DNA of 64,000 bases, taken from assembly GCF_018476525.1 (NCBI RefSeq), contig NZ_JAHCST010000008.1, forward strand, positions 62,001 through 126,000, in the 5' to 3' direction. Each line of letters starts with the position of its first letter. Position 1 is the first letter of the stretch. A model generated the notes under the pieces. The model saw only the letters and a list, made by a program, of their open reading frames with translations, made no database searches and was not told where the DNA came from. Positions 8,514-16,164 of this stretch are shown one piece after another. Source of the stretch: Acrocarpospora catenulata. Its GTDB lineage: Bacteria; Actinomycetota; Actinomycetes; Streptosporangiales; Streptosporangiaceae. The translations under genes were made by a program, and so were the position numbers.

Positions 8514-10364
8514 TCAACCCTCGAAGTGGCCTGGCTGGGCGTGCTCGACGGGGTCGCGATAGCCGGAGGCCTGGAGTTTGAACAGACGGGCGTACAGGCC
8601 GTTTCGTGCGATGAGCTCGTCGTGCCGTCCCACCTCGGCGAACACGCCGTCCTGAAGGACGGCGAGTGTGTCGGCGTGGCGGATGGCGCCGAGCCGGTGT
8701 GAGACGAGCACGCTCGTCTGGCCGGTTCGCAGGGCCGCTATGCGGGTGTGGACCTCGTGTTCCGCCTCCGCGTCCAGGCCGGAACTCGGCTCGTCCAGGA
8801 TCAGGAGATCACTGTCGCGCCGCAGCATCGCGCGGGCAAGTGCCACCCGTTGCCACTGTCCTCCGGAAAGGAAGACCCCGGTGTTCTCCTGATCGGACTC
8901 GTCGATGAACAGCCGGGTGAGCAGGGTTTCGTAGCCGCGGGGCAGGGATTGGAGCTTCTTGTCGATTCCCGCCTCGCGAGCGGCGGATTCGATGGCGAGC
9001 GTGTCCCGCATGAGGTCGAGCCGCCCGATCGCGATGTTCTCCCGTGCCGACATGTCGTAGGCCATGAAGTCCTGGAAAACGGCGCCTATCCTGGCTCTGA
9101 GTTCCGCCGGCTCGAAGTCCCTCAGATCGATTCCGTCCCAGGTGATGTGGCCCGCGGTGGGATCGTACATGCGGGTCAGGAGCTTCACTATCGTGGTCTT
9201 TCCCGCGCCGTTCAGGCCCACGAGTCCCATGGACGTCCCGGCCGGAATGTCGAGGCAGGCGCCTTGGAGAATCCAGGGATGGTCTTCGCTGTAGCGGAAC
9301 CAGACGTCGTGCAGCCTGATGCCTTGGGACAAGGAGGGGATCCGTGCGGGGTGTGGGGCCACGACGAGATCCGGTTCTGTGCTCTCGACGGCCAGGAAAC
9401 TCTTGAACAGCAAGATCTGCCCATGGGTTCGCGCCACTTCGCCGACGAGCGCGGCGAGGTGGCTCTGCGTTCCTGCCACGGCGGCGATGAACATCGAGAT
9501 GTCGCCGATCAGCAGAGCACCGTCGCGGGCGTGGATGATGGTCCAGACCAGACCGGTTCCCGCGATCAGCGCCGCCAACGTGCCAAGCGAGAGTTGGGTT
9601 ACGAGGTCACGCAGATCCAACTTCCTGTTCTCGGCATTGGCCGCCCGCCGCTCGGCGACCATCCGGGTGTGCAGGAAGGACCCGATGCCGAACAGGCGGA
9701 CCTCTTTCGCGGCCTGATCGTCGGTCATCAACTGCGCGTAGAAGATTTCCCGTCGTTCGAGCGGGCCCAGTTTCATGTGCATGGCGACCCGGCGCCGGGA
9801 AAGCGAAACCTCCGCCAGCAGGGTCGGCACCATGCTGGTCAGGATCACGCCTGCCATGATCGGGTTGAGGGCGAACAAGGATGCGACGAAACCCGCGGCG
9901 CCCAGGGCCGCTGCGGAGATGGACAGGAATCCCGAGAGGATCTGGCTGGGCGTGCGGCCGCCCATGGTCTGCGCCAGCCTCAGCTGGTTGAGGAAGGCGG
10001 GGTCTTCGAAGCGCGCGAGTCCCGGCAGCCGGTTGAGTGCGCCATACAGTCTGCTCTGGGCCGTCAGCGCAATCGATCTGTCCAGTTCCGATTGGCAGTA
10101 GCGGGCGCCCTCCGTCAGTGCCTTCGATGCCAGTCCCAGCGTCGCGAGCAGGGTCGCGAGAACGAGAACGGCTCTCGTCGGCTGGCCCAGCACGATGGCG
10201 TCCAGAATGAGTTTGGTCAGCCAGGCCGTGGTGACGGGTACTGCGGCGGTGCCCACGGCGATGAGCACCGCCAAAATGACGAGCCGTGACCTCGCCTGCC
10301 AGGCCAGGGAAAATGTCCTGGCCGTCATATGGGCGCTTTCTCGCATTGATTTCGGCCGGATCAT
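8514..10364 (-). CDS. ABC exporter of six-Cys peptide cassette 1
   Basis: A 616-aa half-transporter with five to six membrane helices, then an ATPase with Walker A GLNGAGKTT, signature LSGGQ, Walker B LLILDEPSSGLD and the H-loop VSHRLG. There is no N-terminal C39 peptidase, so leader removal must come from another enzyme, plausibly the operon's S26 peptidase. It is the last gene of cassette 1, 11 bases after the MauE-like gene; the ATG at 10364 has AAAGGA. It is clearly paralogous to the exporter at 33770-35587: both have near-identical VFQD-MAYD segments and the same acidic insertion just before LSGGQWQRVALARA. Likely role: export of the 68-aa cysteine-rich peptide. Confidence 0.85.
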   Translation of the reverse strand: MIRPKSMRESAHMTARTFSLAWQARSRLVILAVLIAVGTAAVPVTTAWLTKLILDAIVLGQPTRAVLVLATLLATLGLASKALTEGARYCQSELDRSIALTAQSRLYGALNRLPGLARFEDPAFLNQLRLAQTMGGRTPSQILSGFLSISAAALGAAGFVASLFALNPIMAGVILTSMVPTLLAEVSLSRRRVAMHMKLGPLERREIFYAQLMTDDQAAKEVRLFGIGSFLHTRMVAERRAANAENRKLDLRDLVTQLSLGTLAALIAGTGLVWTIIHARDGALLIGDISMFIAAVAGTQSHLAALVGEVARTHGQILLFKSFLAVESTEPDLVVAPHPARIPSLSQGIRLHDVWFRYSEDHPWILQGACLDIPAGTSMGLVGLNGAGKTTIVKLLTRMYDPTAGHITWDGIDLRDFEPAELRARIGAVFQDFMAYDMSARENIAIGRLDLMRDTLAIESAAREAGIDKKLQSLPRGYETLLTRLFIDESDQENTGVFLSGGQWQRVALARAMLRRDSDLLILDEPSSGLDAEAEHEVHTRIAALRTGQTSVLVSHRLGAIRHADTLAVLQDGVFAEVGRHDELIARNGLYARLFKLQASGYRDPVEHAQPGHFEG

Positions 10365-10375
10365 CGTGTCCTTTG

Positions 10376-10897
10376 CTAGGCGAAGAGATCTGCCAGGTCG
10401 TCCATCAGGACGACCAGAAACGACAGGACCAGTCCCGCGACAATGGTGATCCCTGTTCCTGCGGTCCACGGGCCAAGCCCGACGTCGGCGCTGAGCATGC
10501 CGACGACGGCCGCCACGGCAAGTAGGGTATTGCGCACGACGTGCCTAGTGGAGAATTCCGATGCCTGTCGTCCAAAGCAGTTGCAGGCCACGGAGCTGCC
10601 TCGGCGGATCACGGTGATAATCGCCGCATTGAATACCACGCAGAGCGCGGCGGGAAGGGCGAAGGCGTACACGAGCAGAGTCGAGCTCGTCATCAGGCCG
10701 AGCACTATCGACAGGACGGTGACCAGCTCGGCCGTGATTATCAGGAGTGCGACACTCGGTACGGCCCCGAGGGGCAGGAGCTGCATATTGCGGACCGAGT
10801 CCGTGAACGACGAGTAGTGGAGGATTTTGCCGACGCTCGAAGTAAGGAAGACGACGGCGAGTAGAGTTCCGCTGAATACGAGTAAATAGTCTGCCAT
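10376..10897 (-). CDS. MauE/DoxX-like redox membrane protein, cassette 1
   Basis: A 173-aa protein with four hydrophobic segments and a CNCFG motif (about residues 105-109) in a loop after the third segment, as in MauE-like proteins that shuttle electrons for periplasmic or extracytoplasmic disulfide chemistry. The start MADYLLVFSGTLLAVVFL leads straight into a membrane helix, followed by SSVGKILH, the family's conserved S-KL region. It lies 48 bases after the S26 peptidase gene and 11 bases before the ABC gene. With the thioredoxin-like neighbour it probably forms or isomerises disulfides in the six-cysteine peptide. The family assignment is good; the substrate is inferred from context. Confidence 0.8.
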   Translation of the reverse strand: MADYLLVFSGTLLAVVFLTSSVGKILHYSSFTDSVRNMQLLPLGAVPSVALLIITAELVTVLSIVLGLMTSSTLLVYAFALPAALCVVFNAAIITVIRRGSSVACNCFGRQASEFSTRHVVRNTLLAVAAVVGMLSADVGLGPWTAGTGITIVAGLVLSFLVVLMDDLADLFA

Positions 10898-10945
10898 CTA
10901 GCCGTCACCTACAAACAGTCAGCGGGCCCAGGCCATCTGGTCCCG

Positions 10946-11338
10946 TTATATTGTCAGCCGCCGTATCATTCGCCCCACTACTCGATCCATCGGTACGAAC
11001 CCGAAATGACGCGAATCCATACTGGACGGCAGGTTGTCGCCGAGAACGAATACATGGTCCGGCGGCACCACTCCCAGCCCGCCCGGGAATCGGTCGCCGG
11101 CGACGGCCGCGATCCGCTTGACGAGTTGCCCCGGCGAGTCGGGGCGTGTGATCACCACAACGTCGCCGCGCGCATAATTGGACGGACGGCGCGCGATAAT
11201 GACCCTGTCACCCGCGTTCAGGTGCGGGTTCATGCTCGATCCATGAACATGCACGACGCCGAACTTCCGGCGAAGCACGCCGAGGGTGGAAGCCAGACAG
11301 AACGCCACCGAGACAAGTGCTATGTAAGCAAGTTCCAT
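10946..11338 (-). CDS. S26 family signal peptidase, cassette 1
   Basis: A compact 130-aa single-pass signal peptidase. One N-terminal helix (YIALVSVAFCLASTLGV) precedes the catalytic box HGSSMNP (Ser before Met), the lysine box LVKRIAAVAGD and the C-terminal GDN-SMDSRHFG box, so all essential elements are present. I prefer the ATG at 11338, with GGGG 9 bases upstream, to the in-frame TTG three codons earlier, whose GGGG is too close. It follows the thioredoxin-like gene by about 40 bases. Its place in the operon and the AxA motif in the peptide leader suggest it is the dedicated leader peptidase, not the housekeeping LepB. Confidence 0.88.
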   Translation of the reverse strand: MELAYIALVSVAFCLASTLGVLRRKFGVVHVHGSSMNPHLNAGDRVIIARRPSNYARGDVVVITRPDSPGQLVKRIAAVAGDRFPGGLGVVPPDHVFVLGDNLPSSMDSRHFGFVPMDRVVGRMIRRLTI

Positions 11339-11377
11339 GGCAGGCAACCCCGGTCGAGCAGGTAGGCGGAAACAGGG

Positions 11378-11902
11378 TTACGCGGGTGTGTTGATTCTCG
11401 ATTCCGGGCCGATCTTCGGACTGGTCGCGAGCACGTTCCCGAATCCCACGGTGACGAAGACGGGGACTCCGGCGACACCGAACGCCCTGGCAACGGGCCC
11501 GTTCGGCTCTTCGATGAGAACAGGTCCCAGCGCCTCCAAAGTGGCCATGACGTCCCCGTCGTATACGCCGGAGAGTACGGACACGACTGTTCCCTTGTTC
11601 ATGGTCGCGTAGGAGATGAACGCCGGCATGGCCTCCTTGCAAGGGGCGCAGCCCGGCGAGAGGAAGGCGAACACGGTACCGAATTCGAGGGTGTCACGAT
11701 CGACCGTCACCCCCTGTGTGCTGGTGGCCATGAACTCGCCTACCGGAGTTCCCGGCGATGAGCTCAGCTGGAGGTCTCCAGCCTGGATGGGCGCCACTCC
11801 CGCGCCCCGCCCGACCTTTCGCGCGATACCCAGGATGAGCACCAGGTTGAGCAGAGTCAGACACAACGTCAGTATTAACAGACTTACCTGGAATGCGATC
11901 AC
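11378..11902 (-). CDS. TlpA-like thioredoxin protein, cassette 1
   Basis: A membrane-anchored thioredoxin-fold protein of about 174 aa from the GTG at 11902. An in-frame TTG at 11956 would add 18 residues, but the GTG puts the membrane helix (LLILTLCLTLLNLVLILG) at the very N-terminus, as in the paralogue at 35592-36131. The active site is CAPC in SPGCAPCKEAMP, and the cis-proline loop is VAGVPVFVTV. It would face outside the membrane and reduce or oxidise cysteines. It lies between the six-Cys peptide gene and the S26 peptidase gene, all in one direction. Confidence 0.8.
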   Translation of the reverse strand: MIAFQVSLLILTLCLTLLNLVLILGIARKVGRGAGVAPIQAGDLQLSSSPGTPVGEFMATSTQGVTVDRDTLEFGTVFAFLSPGCAPCKEAMPAFISYATMNKGTVVSVLSGVYDGDVMATLEALGPVLIEEPNGPVARAFGVAGVPVFVTVGFGNVLATSPKIGPESRINTPA

Positions 11903-12054
11903 AGTTCGGCCCCGGACGTAGATGGAGGTGGGGATTTCCGGACACCGGCACCGCAATCCATATCAGCATCACGATGCCGGGGATTCCAGCGATCAGATCA
12001 TCCCGCGAGAGCCGGCCGAACTACGATCACGGCAGCTCCTTGGGGTGATCGGTT

Positions 12055-12261
12055 TCAGCAGGTACCGCAGCCCAGGTCCGAGCTGTAGTAGTAGACGCCA
12101 CCGCCGCTGGGGTAACACCGGTAGGTGATCACTTTCCGGGAGTAGGTCGATGAGCAGTAGTAGCAGGAGGTGCTGTATACGGTGCAGGAGGCCGCTGCGT
12201 CTGATTCCGGAAGAACTGCCGACAGCAGTTCATCTCTGAAACGAGCCAAAGTGCGCTTCAT
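12055..12261 (-). CDS. six-cysteine secreted peptide precursor 1
   Basis: A 68-aa precursor with a strong GGAAGGAAG site before the ATG. The leader MKRTLARFRDELLSAVLPES is amphipathic, not a classical hydrophobic signal. It ends in DAAA|SC, giving an AxA motif at residues 22-24. The core (25-68) has six cysteines at 26, 33, 36, 49, 65 and 68, many Tyr/Ser/Gly residues, and ends GCGTC. The leader aligns with the precursor at 36268-36477 (M-RTL-R--D-LL---LP, then A-A at the same position), and both cores contain CYP. It is the first gene of the operon, with thioredoxin-like, S26, MauE-like and ABC genes after it. Likely a secreted disulfide-rich bacteriocin or signal; activity unknown. Confidence 0.85.
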   Translation of the reverse strand: MKRTLARFRDELLSAVLPESDAAASCTVYSTSCYYCSSTYSRKVITYRCYPSGGGVYYYSSDLGCGTC

Positions 12262-12428
12262 CGGATGATGTCTTCCTTCCTGATCGGAGTGATGTCGGGT
12301 TGAAGAATCTGCCGAACAACAACGCGGGTTTTCTGCTTACTTGCTCTCGTTGATGGAAGGCCCGGGTGCATACCTCCAGAGGTCGTCGTTTCTGCCCCAC
12401 AGCCTGGGGTGGGGCCAGGGTCTGCTCG

Positions 12429-12479
12429 GGCTGAGCATCGGACACGCCGGTATAGATCGGGTATAGGCCCAGGTGGAAC
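12429..12479 (-). promoter_or_regulatory. SARP-type promoter block of cassette 1
   Basis: Two GGTATAG heptamers (12449-12455 and 12460-12466) are spaced exactly 11 bp. A 51-bp ungapped stretch matches 39054-39104, upstream of the SARP gene, at 43 positions. Read towards the peptide gene, the repeats are followed about 9 bases later by CGATGCTC, a possible -10. Heptamer repeats at 11-bp spacing just upstream of -10 are the usual SARP binding layout. It lies about 190 bases upstream of the six-Cys peptide ATG. Confidence 0.7.
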
Positions 12480-12484
12480 AGGCT

Positions 12485-12757
12485 TTACCGCATCGTCAGC
12501 TGCAACTTGCCGGTCTCGTCAGTTGTGTGGACCTCGACGCTCAGGGTGGCACCGTCCGGCAGTCGAAGATCGAAGATTGGGTCAGAGTTGAGCAGTTCGA
12601 ACGCATCCAGCGCCGGCTCGTCGAGCCTGACCAGCTGTGCCTGAGCCTCCCAGGTACGCCCCTCGGAGCGGATCACCAACATCACCTCGAAGCTCGCAAG
12701 GCAAGTGATGGGATTCGCCCACCAATCCAGCCAAGCGTTGCTCTCGTAGACGTCCAT
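12485..12757 (-). CDS. hypothetical protein, 90 aa
   Basis: It starts MDVYESNAWLDWWANP, with an AAAGG site upstream, and ends GKLQLTMR. The protein is acidic, has one cysteine and no signal or membrane segment, and alternates beta-like stretches (FEVMLVIR, EAQAQLVRL, TLSVEVHTTD), suggesting a small beta-sandwich. It sits just upstream of the cassette-1 promoter block and is divergent from the response regulator at 12815, with 57 bases between starts. I do not recognise a family. It could belong to the two-component system or be an accessory or immunity gene of cassette 1. Confidence 0.65.
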   Translation of the reverse strand: MDVYESNAWLDWWANPITCLASFEVMLVIRSEGRTWEAQAQLVRLDEPALDAFELLNSDPIFDLRLPDGATLSVEVHTTDETGKLQLTMR

Positions 12758-12814
12758 GGTGAGCAGCCTTTCAGTGGACGGTGAGTCACGAGGACTGGCG
12801 CTTACGATCGATGC

Positions 12815-13504
12815 ATGGCAGGTGCGAGTGTGCTGGTGGTGGAAGACGATCCGGTGATCGGGGCGGAGCTGAGTGAGGCCCTCGACGTCAACGGGTACGC
12901 TGCCACGCTGGCCACTGATGGGCAGGCGGCGATTGAGAGGGCCCAGTCTGCTGCGCCTGATCTTGTTCTGCTGGATCTCGGGCTGCCTGACCTGGATGGT
13001 GTGGTCGTGTGCCGGAAGATCCGGCTTGCGGTGCCGGAGGCGGTGATTGTCGTTCTTACGGCGCGTACCGAGGAGCTCGATGTCGTGGTCGCCCTCGACG
13101 CGGGCGCCGACGACTACCTGACCAAGCCGTTTCGGCTGGCCGAACTGATGGCCCGCCTGCGTGCGCACATGCGCAGGCAGGCGGTGATCCCGCAGGAACG
13201 GATGCTGACCGTGGGCGCGCTGCGCCTGGACCTGGCGGCGCGGCGGGCTTTCCTCGACGGGACGGAGCTGGCGCTGCGGCCCAAGGAGTTCGATCTGCTG
13301 GCGGTTCTGGCGGGCAAGGCGGGGGAGGTCGTCACCCGCGAGGATCTGATGGACCAGGTCTGGGACGAGAACTGGTTCGGCTCCACCAAGACGCTCGACG
13401 TGCATGTGTTCGCGCTCCGCCGCAAGCTGGAGGAACCGCGCGTGGAGGGTGGGGCGCCGAGGATCACGACGGTCCGTGGGCGGGGCTACCGTTTCGAGCA
13501 ATGA
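12815..13504 (+). CDS. OmpR-family response regulator
   Basis: A 229-aa regulator. The receiver domain has acidic DD at 11-12, phospho-acceptor D54 in LLDLGLPD, T in VLTAR and K in LTKPF. The C-terminal winged helix (RPKEFDLLAVLAGKAGEVVTRE ending RGRGYRF) is typical. No clear ribosome site precedes the ATG, so translation may be leaderless. The partner is almost certainly the histidine kinase at 13580-14872, which converges on it. A 25-bp tandem repeat fills the gap. Likely target: the divergent lipoprotein/ABC operon from 14987. Confidence 0.92.
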   Translation: MAGASVLVVEDDPVIGAELSEALDVNGYAATLATDGQAAIERAQSAAPDLVLLDLGLPDLDGVVVCRKIRLAVPEAVIVVLTARTEELDVVVALDAGADDYLTKPFRLAELMARLRAHMRRQAVIPQERMLTVGALRLDLAARRAFLDGTELALRPKEFDLLAVLAGKAGEVVTREDLMDQVWDENWFGSTKTLDVHVFALRRKLEEPRVEGGAPRITTVRGRGYRFEQ

Positions 13505-13597
13505 TCAAGGCAAACCGGGTAACAACAGATCAAGGCACCCCGGGTAACAAGAGATCACGGCCACCGGCTTAACAAGGGATCACAGCACACCGGGAAG
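13503..13597. repeat. 25-bp tandem repeat, four copies
   Basis: GATC starts at 13503, 13528, 13553 and 13578, an exact 25-bp period. The unit is about GATCAAGGCANCCCGGGTAA plus CAA; the fourth copy is partial. It begins at the stop codon of the response regulator and runs into the last codons of the converging histidine kinase, so it occupies the whole gap between them. Confidence 0.85.
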
Positions 13598-14872
13598 TAG
13601 CAGGCTGAACACTGGTGGGCGGTCGCGTTGCAGGAGGAGGCGGCCTCCCTCGGCTTCGGCCAGTGAGCGGGCCAGGGCGAGGCCGATGCCGTGGCCGTCC
13701 CGGGGCATGCGGCCGAAAACGTCGCGGCCCTCGGCGACGCCCTCGCCCTGATCGCTCACGTTGACCGCTATCCCGGGCCCCACATCGGTAACTGTGAGCA
13801 GCACCTCCCCGGCGCCGTGGCGCATCGCGTTGTCGAGGAGGACGAGCAGGATCTGCCGGACCGCGGCCGACGACGCGGTCACCACGGGGAGGTCGCCGTC
13901 GAGCCGGATCGTCAGGCGGCGGCCCTGCCCGGCCAGCAGGCCGTGCCAGTCCTGGCGGACCTCCTCCACCAGCGCGGGCAGCTCGAGCGGCAGCCCCGCG
14001 CCGTGCTCGTCGCGGGCCAGGGTGACCAGATCCTCGATGATCGTCCGCATGCGCTCCCCGCGCGCCAGAGCATTCCTGATGGCCTCCGTCCGGTCGGCGG
14101 ACGGGCGGGACAGCGCCGACTCCAGGCCCAGCATCAGCCCGGTCAGCCCGGTGCGGAGCTGGTGGGAGACATCCGCGCTGAATGCCCGTTCCCGGGCCAG
14201 CACCTCGCCCAGCCGCCGCGCGGTCGCCTCCAGAGCCGCTCCGGCCTGGTCGGCCTCCAGCACTCCTGATCTCGGCGCCCGTACGGTGAAATCCCCGTCG
14301 CCCAGCGCCTGCGCGGCCCGGGTCAGCCGTTCGAGCGGGGTGGCCAGGCGGCGGGCCAGGTAGCCGGCCATCGCCGCGGCCAGCCCGAGCGCGACGACCG
14401 CCAGCCCGCCCAGCACCAGCCACGCCTGGTGCACCCGTTCCGCCACCTCGTCGTACGGGGTGGCCACCCGGACGGTCAACGCGATGCCCTCGTCGGACGG
14501 GATGGGCGCGGTCACGGCGAGGTACCCGTCCTCGATCGTCTGGTGGGTGTGTCCGTCCCGGCTCAGGGCGGCGAACGCCGAGGTCGGCGGCCCGGCTCCG
14601 AACAGCCGCTTTCCCTGGACGGTGTACACCCCGGCCAGGTGCGTGGAGACGTTCTTCGGCAGCGTCGGCGGGTTCGGGTCGGTGCCGGCGTCGTCGGGGA
14701 CGGTGGCGGCGATCCACGCGGCGTCCCGTTGCAGCGCGGAGGCCGTCTGGTCGCGATAGAGACGGCCGACCGACACCGCCAGCGGCGCCGCGAACAGCAG
14801 CACCGCCAGCGAGGTGGCGGCCACGATCGCGATCAGCGCCCGGCGGCGCAGCGGGGTCCCGGGGGGCCTCAT
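13580..14872 (-). CDS. sensor histidine kinase
   Basis: A 430-aa membrane kinase: helix near residues 12-34, an extracytoplasmic domain of about 110 aa, a second helix (VLGGLAVVALGLAAAMAGYL), HAMP, then the phospho-acceptor helix with His in FSADVSHQLRTGLTGL. The ATPase part has an N box (LLVLLDNAMRHG), a G1 box (VSDQGEGV) and a G2 box (GHGIGLAL). The sequence before the H box is SADVSHQLRTGL where most kinases have HELRTPL; this is a common actinomycete variant. Its start faces the ABC operon at 14987 and its end meets the cognate regulator, a layout typical of peptide-stress sensing modules. Confidence 0.92.
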   Translation of the reverse strand: MRPPGTPLRRRALIAIVAATSLAVLLFAAPLAVSVGRLYRDQTASALQRDAAWIAATVPDDAGTDPNPPTLPKNVSTHLAGVYTVQGKRLFGAGPPTSAFAALSRDGHTHQTIEDGYLAVTAPIPSDEGIALTVRVATPYDEVAERVHQAWLVLGGLAVVALGLAAAMAGYLARRLATPLERLTRAAQALGDGDFTVRAPRSGVLEADQAGAALEATARRLGEVLARERAFSADVSHQLRTGLTGLMLGLESALSRPSADRTEAIRNALARGERMRTIIEDLVTLARDEHGAGLPLELPALVEEVRQDWHGLLAGQGRRLTIRLDGDLPVVTASSAAVRQILLVLLDNAMRHGAGEVLLTVTDVGPGIAVNVSDQGEGVAEGRDVFGRMPRDGHGIGLALARSLAEAEGGRLLLQRDRPPVFSLLLPGVL

Positions 14873-14894
14873 GTCCGCATCGTCGCAGGTAGGA

Positions 14895-14940
14895 GGTTAA
14901 CGTCCCGATAAATGCAAGGAGAAGGTGAACGTCGCGCTAA
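14895..14940. promoter_or_regulatory. direct repeat in the HK/ABC divergent promoter
   Basis: GGTTAACGTCCCGATAA (14895-14911) and GGTGAACGTCGCGCTAA (14924-14940) match at 13 of 17 positions with 29-bp spacing. They lie between the divergent kinase and lipoprotein/ABC genes and are candidate binding sites for the 12815 regulator. Confidence 0.5.
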
Positions 14941-14986
14941 CCATTCGCTCAGCGGGCGCTGACCCGGTCGTTCCTACGGTGCATCC

Positions 14987-15514
14987 ATGGACGTACGACA
15001 CACGGCGCTCGCGCTGGTCACCGTGGCCGCACTGGGGGCGTGCGGCGGGCAGCCCCAGGCCGCCCAGACCACCGTCCCAGCCGCGCACCCGACCGAGTCC
15101 AACCCCGTCGGCGACATCCCGGACGACACCGTCTTCCTCCCCTTCCGCCCCCAGGGCCAGGGCTACGAGGTCAAGGTGCCCGAGGGGTGGGCGCGCAGCG
15201 ACCTGCCCACCGGCGCGACCTTCACCGACAAGCTCAACAGCGTTCGCGTGGAGCTCGGCGCCCCATCGGACCCGCCAGGCCGCCCCATCGACCAGAAAAC
15301 CGTCAACCGCACGGGCGGCCAGGCCCGGCTGACCGTCTACCGCGTCGACAGCGCTCCCGACCCGGTGACCGGCAAGGTCGTCCTGGACGAGGTCGAGCGC
15401 TACGTCTTCGACAAGGGCGGGCGGCAGGCGATCCTGACCCTGTCCGGTCCGGTCGGCGCCGACAACGTCGACCCGTGGCGTACGGTCTCCGACTCCTTCC
15501 GGTGGACGTCGTGA
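14987..15514 (+). CDS. lipoprotein, ABC operon
   Basis: A 175-aa exported lipoprotein: MDVRHTALALVTVAALGACGG carries a lipobox (LGAC) with Cys19. The mature protein has a short disordered stretch, then a compact domain of the type FRPQGQGYEVKVPEGW ... VSDSFRW, which resembles the small PsbP/LpqN-like lipoproteins of actinomycetes. Its stop overlaps the GTG start of the ABC ATPase by 4 bases, so it is translated with the transporter. Likely a substrate-binding or sensing subunit outside the membrane; its ligand is unknown. Confidence 0.8.
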   Translation: MDVRHTALALVTVAALGACGGQPQAAQTTVPAAHPTESNPVGDIPDDTVFLPFRPQGQGYEVKVPEGWARSDLPTGATFTDKLNSVRVELGAPSDPPGRPIDQKTVNRTGGQARLTVYRVDSAPDPVTGKVVLDEVERYVFDKGGRQAILTLSGPVGADNVDPWRTVSDSFRWTS

Positions 15515-16164
15515 TCCTCCAGGCCGAGGAGCTGTACCGCTTCTACCGGTCAGGCGAGGAGGAGACCCGGGCACTGCGCGGCGTCTCGCTGACCGCCGGC
15601 GCGGGCGAGGTCGTGGCGATCAGCGGCCCGTCGGGTTCGGGCAAGTCGACGCTGCTCAACTGTGTGACCGGGCTCGACGACCCCGACGGCGGCTCGGTGC
15701 GGATCGCGGGACGGCGCATCAGCCATCTCCCCGAGGCGGAGAAGGCGCGGCTACGATCACGCCTGGTCGGCGTGCTGTTCCAGAGCGGCAACCTCGTCGG
15801 GCACCTGACCGTCGCGCGGAATCTGCGGCTGGCCCAGGCGCTGGGCGGGCGGCCGGACCGCGCCTACCTGGACGAACTGCTGGACCGGCTGGACCTGGTG
15901 GGCCTGCGCGACGCCTGGCCCAGCGCATTGTCGGGCGGCGAGGCCGCGCGGGCCGGGCTCGCGGTGGCGCTCGCCTGCCGTCCCGCGCTGCTGGTCGCCG
16001 ACGAGCCGACCGGGGAGCTGGACGCCGGTAGCGAGGCGTCCGTACTCGACCTGATCAGGGACCAGGCACGCGAAAAGACCGCCGTCGTCATCGCCTCGCA
16101 CAGCGCGGCCGTACGCAACCGGGCCGACCGGGTGGTCGAACTCGCCGACGGGCGGCTCGTATGA
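15511..16164 (+). CDS. ABC transporter ATPase (MacB/LolD type)
   Basis: A 217-aa ATPase with Walker A GPSGSGKST, signature LSGGEAARAG, Walker B LLVADEPTGELDA and a degenerate H-loop IASHS. I chose the GTG at 15511 because it overlaps the lipoprotein stop (GTGA); another in-frame GTG lies at 15502. It overlaps the next ATPase gene by 4 bases. Two ATPases plus one large FtsX permease is a common make-up for antibiotic/peptide-resistance or lipoprotein-release machines. Confidence 0.9.
   Translation: MILQAEELYRFYRSGEEETRALRGVSLTAGAGEVVAISGPSGSGKSTLLNCVTGLDDPDGGSVRIAGRRISHLPEAEKARLRSRLVGVLFQSGNLVGHLTVARNLRLAQALGGRPDRAYLDELLDRLDLVGLRDAWPSALSGGEAARAGLAVALACRPALLVADEPTGELDAGSEASVLDLIRDQAREKTAVVIASHSAAVRNRADRVVELADGRLV

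Noticed and set aside
11339-11347. TTG start of the cassette-1 S26 peptidase
   Set aside because: The GGGG stretch touches the TTG and is too close; it fits the ATG at 11338 with 9-base spacing.
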